From an uncultured Eudoraea sp. (lineage in GTDB: Bacteria; Bacteroidota; Bacteroidia; Flavobacteriales; Flavobacteriaceae), in assembly GCF_947258525.1 (NCBI RefSeq), contig NZ_CAMYIP010000133.1, positions 1 through 64,000 on the forward strand: a DNA stretch of 64,000 nt, written 5' to 3'. The notes beneath the pieces are model-generated. The model had not been told where the DNA came from. It was given only the letters and a program-made list of their open reading frames with translations, and ran no database searches. How positions within the stretch are numbered: the stretch's first letter is position 1; each line of letters begins with the position of its first letter. Below, one piece after another: positions 49,571 to 57,313 of this stretch. A program made the translations under genes and the position numbers.

Positions 49571-49600
49571 AGCCCTGATGTTAGCATTAGGGCTTTTTTA
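49571..49600 (+). terminator. Intrinsic terminator of gldJ
   Basis: AGCCCTGATG-TTAG-CATTAGGGCT followed by TTTTTT. Confidence 0.85.
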
Positions 49601-49608
49601 TATCTTTG
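49601..49608 (+). promoter_or_regulatory. -7 element TATCTTTG for murF
   Basis: Exact TAnnTTTG, 5 nt before ATG 49614, directly after gldJ terminator T-run. Confidence 0.55.
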
Positions 49609-49613
49609 TTTTT

Positions 49614-50888
49614 ATGACAATTGAGAAATTGCACCAACTTTTTTTAAAGTATCCCCAGGTTTGTACAGACACCCGTAACATTCAACCAAATTGCATATTT
49701 TTTGCCTTTAAGGGCCCGAATTTCAATGGCAATAAATTTGCGTCTGAAGCTATAAAGAATGGTGCTGCGTATGCCATAGTAGACGAGGAAAAGTATATGA
49801 CGGGTGAGGCTTTCGTACTCGTAGAGGATGTGTTGAAAACCCTTCAGCAATTGGCAAACTTTCACAGGAATTATTGTAAGGCAAAAATTATTGGACTAAC
49901 AGGTAGCAATGGTAAAACCACAACGAAAGAGTTAATATATGCCGTCTTATCAAAAAAATATAATGCTATTGCCACGAAAGGTAACCTAAACAATCATATT
50001 GGGGTACCTCTTACGCTACTTACGATTAAGGCAGATACAGAATTTGCCATCATTGAAATGGGTGCAAACCATATCAAAGAAATTGAATTTTTATGCAATA
50101 TTGCTGAACCTGATTTTGGATATATAACCAATTTCGGGAAAGCCCATCTGGAAGGCTTTGGAGGTTTAGAAGGTGTTATCAAAGGTAAAAGTGAACTCTA
50201 CGGCCATCTTATTGCAAATAAAAAATTTATTTTTCTTAATGCAGACGATCCTATTCAAGTAGAGAAATTAAAAAATTACTCAAATAAATATGGGTATAGC
50301 ATCTCAGATAACAAACATTATAAGATAACCTTATTGGGATCACAGCCCTTTGTAAAACTGGAAACAGAAGAAACCGTAATTAACACTCAGCTTATAGGCA
50401 GTTATAATTTTACGAATTGCGGAGCAGCAGTACTTATGGGAAAATATTTTAACGTACCCTTGGAGGATATAAAAAATGCGATTGAAGCCTATGTTCCTAA
50501 AAACAACCGTTCCCAGATTATAGACAAGAAGGAATATCATATTATCCTGGACGCCTATAATGCAAACCCAAATAGCATGGAAGCAGCTCTGGAATATTTT
50601 AGTAATCTTCCCGGGAATGGAAAAGTTGTTTTTCTGGGGGATATGTTTGAATTAGGTATAGACGCCAAGGAAGAACATCAAAAAATTGTTGATCTGGCTT
50701 CAGGAATGAATTTTGATAAAGTCTATCTCGTAGGGCAAAATTTCTATAAAACGCATTCAAAATTCACAAAATTTGCAACTTTTGAAGACTTATCCGACTT
50801 CCTTAAAGGCAATAAATTAAAAAAAGGCAATCTTCTAATTAAGGGATCCCGGGGCATGGCCCTGGAAAGAATTCTGGATTATCTGTAA
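49614..50888 (+). CDS. murF: UDP-N-acetylmuramoyl-tripeptide--D-alanyl-D-alanine ligase
   Basis: GLTGSNGKTTTKELIYAVL; NNHIGVPLTLL; ILDAYNANPNSMEAAL; LIKGSRGMALERIL. Start set to MTIEKLHQLF. Confidence 0.94.
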   Translation: MTIEKLHQLFLKYPQVCTDTRNIQPNCIFFAFKGPNFNGNKFASEAIKNGAAYAIVDEEKYMTGEAFVLVEDVLKTLQQLANFHRNYCKAKIIGLTGSNGKTTTKELIYAVLSKKYNAIATKGNLNNHIGVPLTLLTIKADTEFAIIEMGANHIKEIEFLCNIAEPDFGYITNFGKAHLEGFGGLEGVIKGKSELYGHLIANKKFIFLNADDPIQVEKLKNYSNKYGYSISDNKHYKITLLGSQPFVKLETEETVINTQLIGSYNFTNCGAAVLMGKYFNVPLEDIKNAIEAYVPKNNRSQIIDKKEYHIILDAYNANPNSMEAALEYFSNLPGNGKVVFLGDMFELGIDAKEEHQKIVDLASGMNFDKVYLVGQNFYKTHSKFTKFATFEDLSDFLKGNKLKKGNLLIKGSRGMALERILDYL

Positions 50889-50962
50889 TACCTTCATGCT
50901 GAAGAGTGTATTGGATTAACTCGATAAGCTCGCTGATCCAAATACAGTTCCCTGTTTAGCAA

Positions 50963-50996
50963 GCATAAAAAATCCACACAAGTTTGCGTGGATTTT
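50963..50996 (-). terminator. Intrinsic terminator of tRNA-Val
   Basis: Minus strand AAAATCCAC...GTGGATTTTTT, 9-bp perfect stem plus T-run. Confidence 0.75.
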
Positions 50997-51006
50997 CTGC
51001 TTGGCG

Positions 51007-51081
51007 TGGAGTGTATTGGATTCGAACCAACGACCCCCGCCCTGTCAAGGCGGTGCTCTAAACCAGCTGAGCTAACACTCC
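51007..51081 (-). tRNA. tRNA-Val (anticodon GAC)
   Basis: Reverse complement folds: GGAGTGT/ACACTCC acceptor, CCGCC-TTGACAG-GGCGG anticodon arm, GTTGG-TTCGAAT-CCAAT T arm; CCA not encoded. Confidence 0.93.
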
Positions 51082-51275
51082 TTGTATTATTATATCGGTT
51101 CTATTTAAACCAATTGATAAAACAGGCTGCAATATCGTAAAATTATCGCGATCATCCTTAAATTTTAAAGCAAGATCACACATTACAAAGATTTAAAATG
51201 CATTTTCGCTGCATGGCCCTTTAGGGAACTATTTAACCCTTGTATATGAATAAAGTGTGTTATTTTTATGCAAAT

Positions 51276-51283
51276 TAATTTTG
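51276..51283 (+). promoter_or_regulatory. -7 element TAATTTTG for xth
   Basis: Exact TAnnTTTG, 6 nt before ATG 51290; lies inside ORF-track N-terminal extension. Confidence 0.5.
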
Positions 51284-51289
51284 TTCAAA

Positions 51290-52054
51290 ATGAAGATAGT
51301 TTCATGGAATGTTAATGGTATCCGGGCCATAATCAAAAAGGAATTCTTTGAATCGATAAATGTTTTGAATCCTGATATACTTTGTATTCAGGAAACAAAG
51401 GCCCAGGATATTGAAGTAGAAAAAGCCTTATTACCCCTAAAAGACCAACATCTTTATATTAATTCTGCTGAAAAAAAAGGCTATTCCGGTACTGCAATTT
51501 TAAGTAAACTCAACCCTATCACTATTAGTTATGATATGGGTATAGCCGAGCATGACTCAGAAGGAAGGGTAATCTGTGTTGAATATGCCAACTTCTTTTT
51601 AATAAACGTTTACGTTCCCAATTCTGGCCAGAAATTAGATCGTTTATCATATCGTAGTAAGTGGGATGCAGACTTCCTTCAATATTTAAAAGAAAAAGAA
51701 AAAATAAAGCCCCTTATCTTATGCGGGGATTTCAATGTTGCTCATCGGGCAATAGACCTCAAAAACGACAAATCTAATTACAATAAAACTGCAGGGTACA
51801 CACAAATTGAAATAGATGGAATGGACAATTTTATAAATTCCGGATTTGTAGACTCATTCAGAAATTTAAATCCGGATGGGGTGGCATATACCTATTGGAG
51901 CTATCGCTTCAAGGCACGTGAGCGCAATACAGGCTGGCGAATAGACTATTTTTTAATAAGTAAGTCATTACTACCCAAAGTTAAATCTTCACAAATCCTT
52001 CCGGAATTCTTTGGTTCTGACCACTGCCCTATTCTTCTGGAAATAGATATATAA
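51290..52054 (+). CDS. xth: Exodeoxyribonuclease III
   Basis: MKIVSWNVNGIRA; LCIQETKAQD; CGDFNVAHRAIDL; GSDHCPILLEID. Confidence 0.95.
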   Translation: MKIVSWNVNGIRAIIKKEFFESINVLNPDILCIQETKAQDIEVEKALLPLKDQHLYINSAEKKGYSGTAILSKLNPITISYDMGIAEHDSEGRVICVEYANFFLINVYVPNSGQKLDRLSYRSKWDADFLQYLKEKEKIKPLILCGDFNVAHRAIDLKNDKSNYNKTAGYTQIEIDGMDNFINSGFVDSFRNLNPDGVAYTYWSYRFKARERNTGWRIDYFLISKSLLPKVKSSQILPEFFGSDHCPILLEIDI

Positions 52055-52057
52055 GGC

Positions 52058-53311
52058 TTAAAGCCCTTCTATTTTTCTCCTGAGTTTTTTGACCAATTTT
52101 CCTACGGTAAGCCCTTGAACAATTATGGAAAAAATTACGACAACATAGGTCATAACTAAAAACAACTCTCTGTGCATTTCGTAGGTTAGACCAAGTGCAA
52201 GAGCAATGGATATAGCTCCTCGTAACCCGCCCCAGGTCATTATCAGATTGGTGTTAGGAACAAAATCTAAACGCTTCGCAAAGACATTTACGGGGATAAT
52301 AAGAGAGGCATACCTGCAAATTAATGCAATGGGTATGGCCAGGAGTCCGGCCATTATATATTCTGGCTCCAGGTCTAAAACCAATAATTCCATTCCAATA
52401 AGTACAAAAAGTAGTGTATTTAAGAGAATGTCTATCAGTTCCCAGAACTTATCCACATAATTTTCGGTAAGCTCCGACATTGCCAATTGCCTGGCTGTAT
52501 TTCCTCCAACAACTAATCCTGCAACTACCATGGCCAGCGGAGCAGATATGTGCAAGTATTGTGCAACTATAGTCCCGGTCATGACCGTTGCCAATGTTAT
52601 AATGACTTCAATGTCATAATCGTCTATAGACTTCATTAACCTTACTGTGACCCATCCCAGCAGTGCTCCCAATAGTAATCCTCCGCCTACTTCATGAATA
52701 AAAAGAATTAGAACGTCAGTCATAGAAAAATCTCCGGAACTTCCACTTGCAATCCCGAAAATGGTTAGAAAAATTACGACCCCAACTCCATCATTGAAAA
52801 GTGATTCCCCTACTATTTTAATTTCCAATTTTTTAGGCACGTTAGCCTTTTTTAGTATGCCCAAAACGGCGATAGGGTCTGTTGGGGATATAAGTGCTCC
52901 AAAAAGAAGACAATTAATAAATTGAACCTCTATCCCTATGCCATGTAGCATATAAAATATAATTGTTCCAACGAGGAAAGTAGAAACAAGAACCCCAAAA
53001 GTTGCAAAAATCAGAATGGGCCATCTAAGTTCCCTTAATTTTTGCAAATCGGTATGAAGGGCCCCGGCAAACAGCAAAAAGCTCAGCATAATATCAAGAA
53101 GTACAGATCTGAAATCTATATGGGTTATGATATAGCGTTCGGCATTTAATAAGGTATCATCAAAATAACTAAGTGCGAAAACCCCAAGAGTAAATAGAAT
53201 AGTAATCACAGTAAGCCCAATAGTGTTTGGGAGCTTAATGAATCTTACATTTAGATAACCAAAGAATGCAGATATAAACACTAATATACTGGCAATTACA
53301 AAATAATCCAT
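52058..53311 (-). CDS. CPA1-family Na+/H+ (cation:proton) antiporter
   Basis: LLFAGALHTDL; GALISPTDPIAVLGILK; GESLFNDGVGVVIFL; WGGLRGAISIALAL. Confidence 0.95.
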   Translation of the reverse strand: MDYFVIASILVFISAFFGYLNVRFIKLPNTIGLTVITILFTLGVFALSYFDDTLLNAERYIITHIDFRSVLLDIMLSFLLFAGALHTDLQKLRELRWPILIFATFGVLVSTFLVGTIIFYMLHGIGIEVQFINCLLFGALISPTDPIAVLGILKKANVPKKLEIKIVGESLFNDGVGVVIFLTIFGIASGSSGDFSMTDVLILFIHEVGGGLLLGALLGWVTVRLMKSIDDYDIEVIITLATVMTGTIVAQYLHISAPLAMVVAGLVVGGNTARQLAMSELTENYVDKFWELIDILLNTLLFVLIGMELLVLDLEPEYIMAGLLAIPIALICRYASLIIPVNVFAKRLDFVPNTNLIMTWGGLRGAISIALALGLTYEMHRELFLVMTYVVVIFSIIVQGLTVGKLVKKLRRKIEGL

Positions 53312-53421
53312 AGGCTGCTAAGATATTCATTTCCTTACTAAAATGATAGTATTTTGATTTCAAGGCATCGTTAAATGTATGGTGACTGATCAAAATCATT
53401 CCGAATTGAAAATCACCATTC

Positions 53422-53429
53422 TAAATTTG
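53422..53429 (+). promoter_or_regulatory. -7 element TAAATTTG for hsp20
   Basis: Exact TAnnTTTG 36 nt before ATG. Confidence 0.4.
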
Positions 53430-53465
53430 TATTTCAAATAATGTTTAACCTTTAAAAAAAATATC

Positions 53466-53936
53466 ATGACACTAGTTAAATTTAGAAAAAGGGCAAGGCC
53501 TTTTGGAAATCTGATCACTTCCGATTTTTTTGACATGGAAAATTTTTTCGAAGACAAATTTTGGAATCGTGGATTAGTAAATGATCGCTTCTGGAATGCA
53601 AGAGCTGGTGAACCTGCGCTAAATATTATCGAAAAAGAAGACCACTTTGAAATTGAATTAGCAGCACCGGGATTTGCAAAAAAAGACTTCGAGATCACTA
53701 TTGACGAAGGATACCTTAATATTTCGGCAAAAAAAGAAATGAAAAAGGAGGAAAAGGAAGACGATTACACAAGAAGAGAGTTTAGTTATAATGCATTTGA
53801 AAGATCCTTGCTTTTACCAGAAAATGTTAAAGAAGAGGAAATTAAAGCAAAATACAATGACGGTATTTTAAGCTTTAAATTAGCAAAAAAAGAAGTAGCT
53901 GTAAAAGCTAAACCAAAAGTTATTGAGATTAGTTAA
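53466..53936 (+). CDS. Hsp20/alpha-crystallin family small heat shock protein
   Basis: PALNIIEKEDHFEIELAAPGFAKKDFEITIDEGYLNISAKKE; FERSLLLPENVKEEEIKAKYNDGILSFKLAK. Confidence 0.95.
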   Translation: MTLVKFRKRARPFGNLITSDFFDMENFFEDKFWNRGLVNDRFWNARAGEPALNIIEKEDHFEIELAAPGFAKKDFEITIDEGYLNISAKKEMKKEEKEDDYTRREFSYNAFERSLLLPENVKEEEIKAKYNDGILSFKLAKKEVAVKAKPKVIEIS

Positions 53937-53956
53937 TTTCTAATTCTTAGCTTAAA

Positions 53957-54016
53957 ATGCCCTCTGTTTGCGATCTTAAATTTGTCCATGTAGTAAAAGA
54001 TCGCACCGGAGGGCAT
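53957..54016 (+). terminator. Long-armed terminator hairpin after hsp20
   Basis: ATGCCCTC/GAGGGCAT plus GCGATCTT/AAGATCGC arms, then CTTTTTG. Confidence 0.65.
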
Positions 54017-54054
54017 TCTTTTTGTATCAATTTAAAAAGTCGCTAGCTAAAACA

Positions 54055-54837
54055 TTACAAACCGGTCTTTTGTGGCATTTGTAGATTAGAAGAATTCTCC
54101 AAAGCCATTATTGCCGCCTCATAACCCAAATTAAAAACAGTATCCATATCTTTTATGGAAAATGTTCTATGATTAATCAAATCCTTTGGAGATATTACCA
54201 GTGTGCAATCCCCAAATTTAGGGAGAGAATCCTTAGCGGCCCTTATCTGGTATGCACGTTCTAAGACATTATAAGAGCGTTTTAACTGATCTATTTCTAA
54301 TTTAAGAAAAGGATTTACGTAAACACCAATTATATGTTTACAATGTTCTTTGATCAGATCTACTGGAAAATTGTTTAAGGCCCCGCCGTCCACATAATAA
54401 GAATCAGCTATTTTAACCGGTGTAAAAACTCCCGGAAAAGCAGCAGAGGCCAATATGGGTCTGATAAGCTCTCCTTTTGTAAATACTTTTAAACTACCTT
54501 CCAAAATGTCAGTAGCCGTGATGTATAATGGAATTTTGAGGCTTTCAAAATTATCATCCGGAAAGAACACCAAAAAGTCATCATATAACTTTTCAGTATC
54601 AACAAATCCCGGTTTGCCAACCGCATAATTATTAAGACTAAAAATATTGACTTCTTTTATGAACTCAAGGATTTGCTTCCAATCTAACCCGCCGGCATAC
54701 AAGGCACCTATGACAGCTCCGGCACTTGTACCCGCTATATGGGTAATCTCAAAACCAAATTCATCAAGAGCCTTTAGAACCCCTATATGAGCAATGCCCC
54801 TGAAACCGCCCCCAGACAAAACTAATCCTATCTTCAT
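54055..54837 (-). CDS. Patatin-like phospholipase (RssA-type)
   Basis: LVLSGGGFRGIAHIGVLKAL; GTSAGAVIGAL; YVDGGALNNFPVDL. Confidence 0.95.
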   Translation of the reverse strand: MKIGLVLSGGGFRGIAHIGVLKALDEFGFEITHIAGTSAGAVIGALYAGGLDWKQILEFIKEVNIFSLNNYAVGKPGFVDTEKLYDDFLVFFPDDNFESLKIPLYITATDILEGSLKVFTKGELIRPILASAAFPGVFTPVKIADSYYVDGGALNNFPVDLIKEHCKHIIGVYVNPFLKLEIDQLKRSYNVLERAYQIRAAKDSLPKFGDCTLVISPKDLINHRTFSIKDMDTVFNLGYEAAIMALENSSNLQMPQKTGL

Positions 54838-54853
54838 AATATAGCTGTTAGTT

Positions 54854-54861
54854 CAAAGATA
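54854..54861 (-). promoter_or_regulatory. -7 element TATCTTTG for patatin-like gene
   Basis: Exact TAnnTTTG on minus strand 16 nt before ATG. Confidence 0.45.
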
Positions 54862-54935
54862 CTCTATATCTAATCTATTAGTTGGCTGTAGCGGGATTAT
54901 TAACTTATCTCATTATGAAAATAAAATACTACATA

Positions 54936-54976
54936 AAAAAATACCATAGGAGTTTGCCATACGCCTATGGTATTTC
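54936..54976 (-). terminator. Intrinsic terminator of YtxH/holin-like operon
   Basis: AAATACCATAGG...CCTATGGTATTT perfect 12-bp stem; minus-strand T-run of 7. Confidence 0.85.
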
Positions 54977-54994
54977 TAAACATCTTCATTATTG

Positions 54995-55216
54995 CTATTC
55001 AGACAGTCTTTTTCTCTTTAAAACCTTTGTCAAGATAAAGGGCACTAATACTCTAACAACAAAACCATCAATACCTTTCATTAAATTAATAGGATAGAAA
55101 TACGTTTTGATTTCCTGGAAGCTATACTTTGTATATTCCTTATTTATCTCTCTTTGCAGCGCAAGAATTTTTAAATCCTCGTCAATTTCCTTAAATGAGT
55201 TGTATTTTTTGTTCAT
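54995..55216 (-). CDS. Small hypothetical protein, last gene of YtxH/holin-like operon
   Basis: 73 aa, 4-nt overlap with upstream gene; terminator immediately downstream. Confidence 0.7.
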   Translation of the reverse strand: MNKKYNSFKEIDEDLKILALQREINKEYTKYSFQEIKTYFYPINLMKGIDGFVVRVLVPFILTKVLKRKRLSE

Positions 55217-55563
55217 GGTTCATCAAAAAAGTATTCAGAAAACATTTTCAGCAGAGGTTTATTTAACTTATCCCTAAATCTGTAGCCAATAATTCCAAGA
55301 ATCAGATAAACAAGTCCAACTATCGCGAATCCATAAATAGTATTGTCCATTGCATTGCCAATTGCAAAAGAAGCCGCCATGCTCAAAAACAGTAAGGCCA
55401 AAACAGCTATGGTACCTACCAGAATAACCTTTGCTAAATAGGTGACCAAAACCATTGAGATCTTAAAACTTTTGAGCCTGGCGTATTCTATGCTATGCTC
55501 CACATAGGAACTAACATTTTCGTCTAATTCAGAAATATTTTGTCTTAATCCTTCAAAAGCCAT
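55213..55563 (-). CDS. Phage holin family-like (DUF1469/YqjE-like) membrane protein
   Basis: Two hydrophobic segments, YARLKSFKISMV..., between YtxH-like gene and small hypothetical. Confidence 0.75.
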   Translation of the reverse strand: MAFEGLRQNISELDENVSSYVEHSIEYARLKSFKISMVLVTYLAKVILVGTIAVLALLFLSMAASFAIGNAMDNTIYGFAIVGLVYLILGIIGYRFRDKLNKPLLKMFSEYFFDEP

Positions 55564-55569
55564 AAGAAT

Positions 55570-55899
55570 CTACTTCTGTAATTGTGCATTTTTCTTCCTG
55601 ATCTCCTCAAGCTTACGTTCTAATTGAACAATTATTTCATCTGCTTTATAACTCATCGTAGAGATAGTATCTTCGAGTTTTTGTTCAAAAACTTCTTTTC
55701 GCTCATCAGCTACTTTGGTGAGTTCGTCTTTAGCATGAGAAATTCGTTCTGTTAAATCATGCTTGGTTTCAAGTGCTTTATCTTTAATTTTTTTTCGGGT
55801 CTTAATCCCTTCGTCAGGAGCATAAAGTATTCCTATACCAGCTCCTATTGCTGCCCCTGTTAACAGAGCTAACAAAACATTACTACTGTTGTCTGACAT
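55570..55899 (-). CDS. YtxH domain-containing protein
   Basis: VLLALLTGAAIGAGIGILYAPDEGIKTRKKIKDKA... glycine-rich TM plus coiled coil. Confidence 0.9.
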   Translation of the reverse strand: MSDNSSNVLLALLTGAAIGAGIGILYAPDEGIKTRKKIKDKALETKHDLTERISHAKDELTKVADERKEVFEQKLEDTISTMSYKADEIIVQLERKLEEIRKKNAQLQK

Positions 55900-56037
55900 G
55901 ATAAATTTTTTTTAGGTTAATATTAATAATTGGTTAAGTTATGACATAGACTTTCTTTACCAAATGATCTTTATCATTTCAGTGATAATTTTACATTAAA
56001 TTGAAACCAATTCAGGAATTATATTACGTGATAATTT

Positions 56038-56094
56038 CTTAAGGCCGCGATTGTAATGGTAGCCTTAAGGATTGTAATGGTAGCCTTAAGGATT
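56038..56094. repeat. 21-bp tandem duplication (two copies) overlapping a hairpin downstream of ackA
   Basis: GATTGTAATGGTAGCCTTAAG at 56049-56069 and 56070-56090; CTTAAGGC at 56038-56045 can pair with either GCCTTAAG. Confidence 0.9.
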
Positions 56095-56112
56095 TAATGT
56101 TGTTGCGCATTT

Positions 56113-57300
56113 TTAAGAGTTCAATAGCTGAAAAGATTGCTTTGCTATTTCCAATTCCTCATTTGTAGGTATGACTAAAATTTTCACTCTGGAAGACTCC
56201 TTCTGTATTTCACGAAATTCAGAGGATTTTTGGTTATTCTTCTCAATATCCATCTCGATACCAAAAAAATCCATTTCAGAGCAAACGAGTTCTCTGAGGT
56301 AACCGGAATTTTCACCTATACCGGCAGTAAATATAAGAGCATCCAACCCATTCATTGCAGCGCTGTATGCCCCAATATATTTTTTAATCCTGTACGCATT
56401 CATTTCCAATGCAAGCTGACATTGAGTATCACCTTCGTTGGCTTTCGCCTGAATTTCCCGTAAATCACTATAACCGGTGAGGCCTAACATTCCACTTTTC
56501 TTGTTTAGCAATTCATTTACTTCCGTCAAACTATAACCTAGCGATTCTACCAAATAAAAAATCATAGAATGATCAATATCACCACTTCTTGAACCCATGA
56601 TAAGTCCATTTGAAGGAGCAAAGCCTAAGCTATGATCTATACTTTGTCCATTTTGCACTGCGGTAATACTGCAACCATTGCCTAAATGAATACTAATTAT
56701 CTTTGTTGTTTTTTTATTCAAAAAGCGTATCGCTTTTTCTGTTACGTATTTGTGACTGGTACCGTGAAATCCGTAGAGTTGAATACCATGATCGTCATAT
56801 AATTCATTAGGTATGGCATACTTACGAGATTTTAAAGGAATAGTTTGATGAAAGGCAGTATCAAAGACTGCAACCTGTTTGGCATTAGGAAATAATTCTT
56901 CTGCAATCAATATTCCCTCAAGGTTATGCGGATTGTGCAATGGTGCCAACTTACTCAAAGCTGCAATCTTATCTTTTACTTCCGCGGTAATCTCCGTAGT
57001 TTCGGAAAAGGCAGTTCCACCGTGTACTACCCTGTGCCCTACGACATTTATTTCATTTGCATTACTTATTGCGCCATTAACAGGGTCCAAAAGCATTTCA
57101 ATTACCTGCTGCAGTCCTTTTCTATGTGATGGAACCTGAAGACTTTCATGAACCTCATAATCTTCCTTTACATATTTCAATTTAGCATTTTCCAGACCAA
57201 TTCGATCAACCATTCCGGAGCATAAAACACTTTCCGAAGGCATATGCACTAACTGATACTTTATTGAAGAACTACCTGTGTTAATAATTAGGATATTCAT
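56113..57300 (-). CDS. ackA: Acetate kinase
   Basis: MNILIINTGSSSIKYQL; VVHGG; FDTAFHQTIP; GFHGTSHKYV; GLIMGSRSGDID. Confidence 0.97.
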   Translation of the reverse strand: MNILIINTGSSSIKYQLVHMPSESVLCSGMVDRIGLENAKLKYVKEDYEVHESLQVPSHRKGLQQVIEMLLDPVNGAISNANEINVVGHRVVHGGTAFSETTEITAEVKDKIAALSKLAPLHNPHNLEGILIAEELFPNAKQVAVFDTAFHQTIPLKSRKYAIPNELYDDHGIQLYGFHGTSHKYVTEKAIRFLNKKTTKIISIHLGNGCSITAVQNGQSIDHSLGFAPSNGLIMGSRSGDIDHSMIFYLVESLGYSLTEVNELLNKKSGMLGLTGYSDLREIQAKANEGDTQCQLALEMNAYRIKKYIGAYSAAMNGLDALIFTAGIGENSGYLRELVCSEMDFFGIEMDIEKNNQKSSEFREIQKESSRVKILVIPTNEELEIAKQSFQLLNS

Positions 57301-57313
57301 TGAAATGACTAAA

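Noticed and set aside
53379-53418. ATGGTGA...TCACCAT inverted repeat upstream of hsp20 as a heat-shock operator
   Set aside because: Only about 7-bp arms with a long 27-nt spacer; could be chance and does not match CIRCE
55213-55563. Phage holin family annotation as prophage evidence
   Set aside because: This holin-like/YtxH operon is a common chromosomal stress locus; no phage structural, integrase or lysin genes nearby
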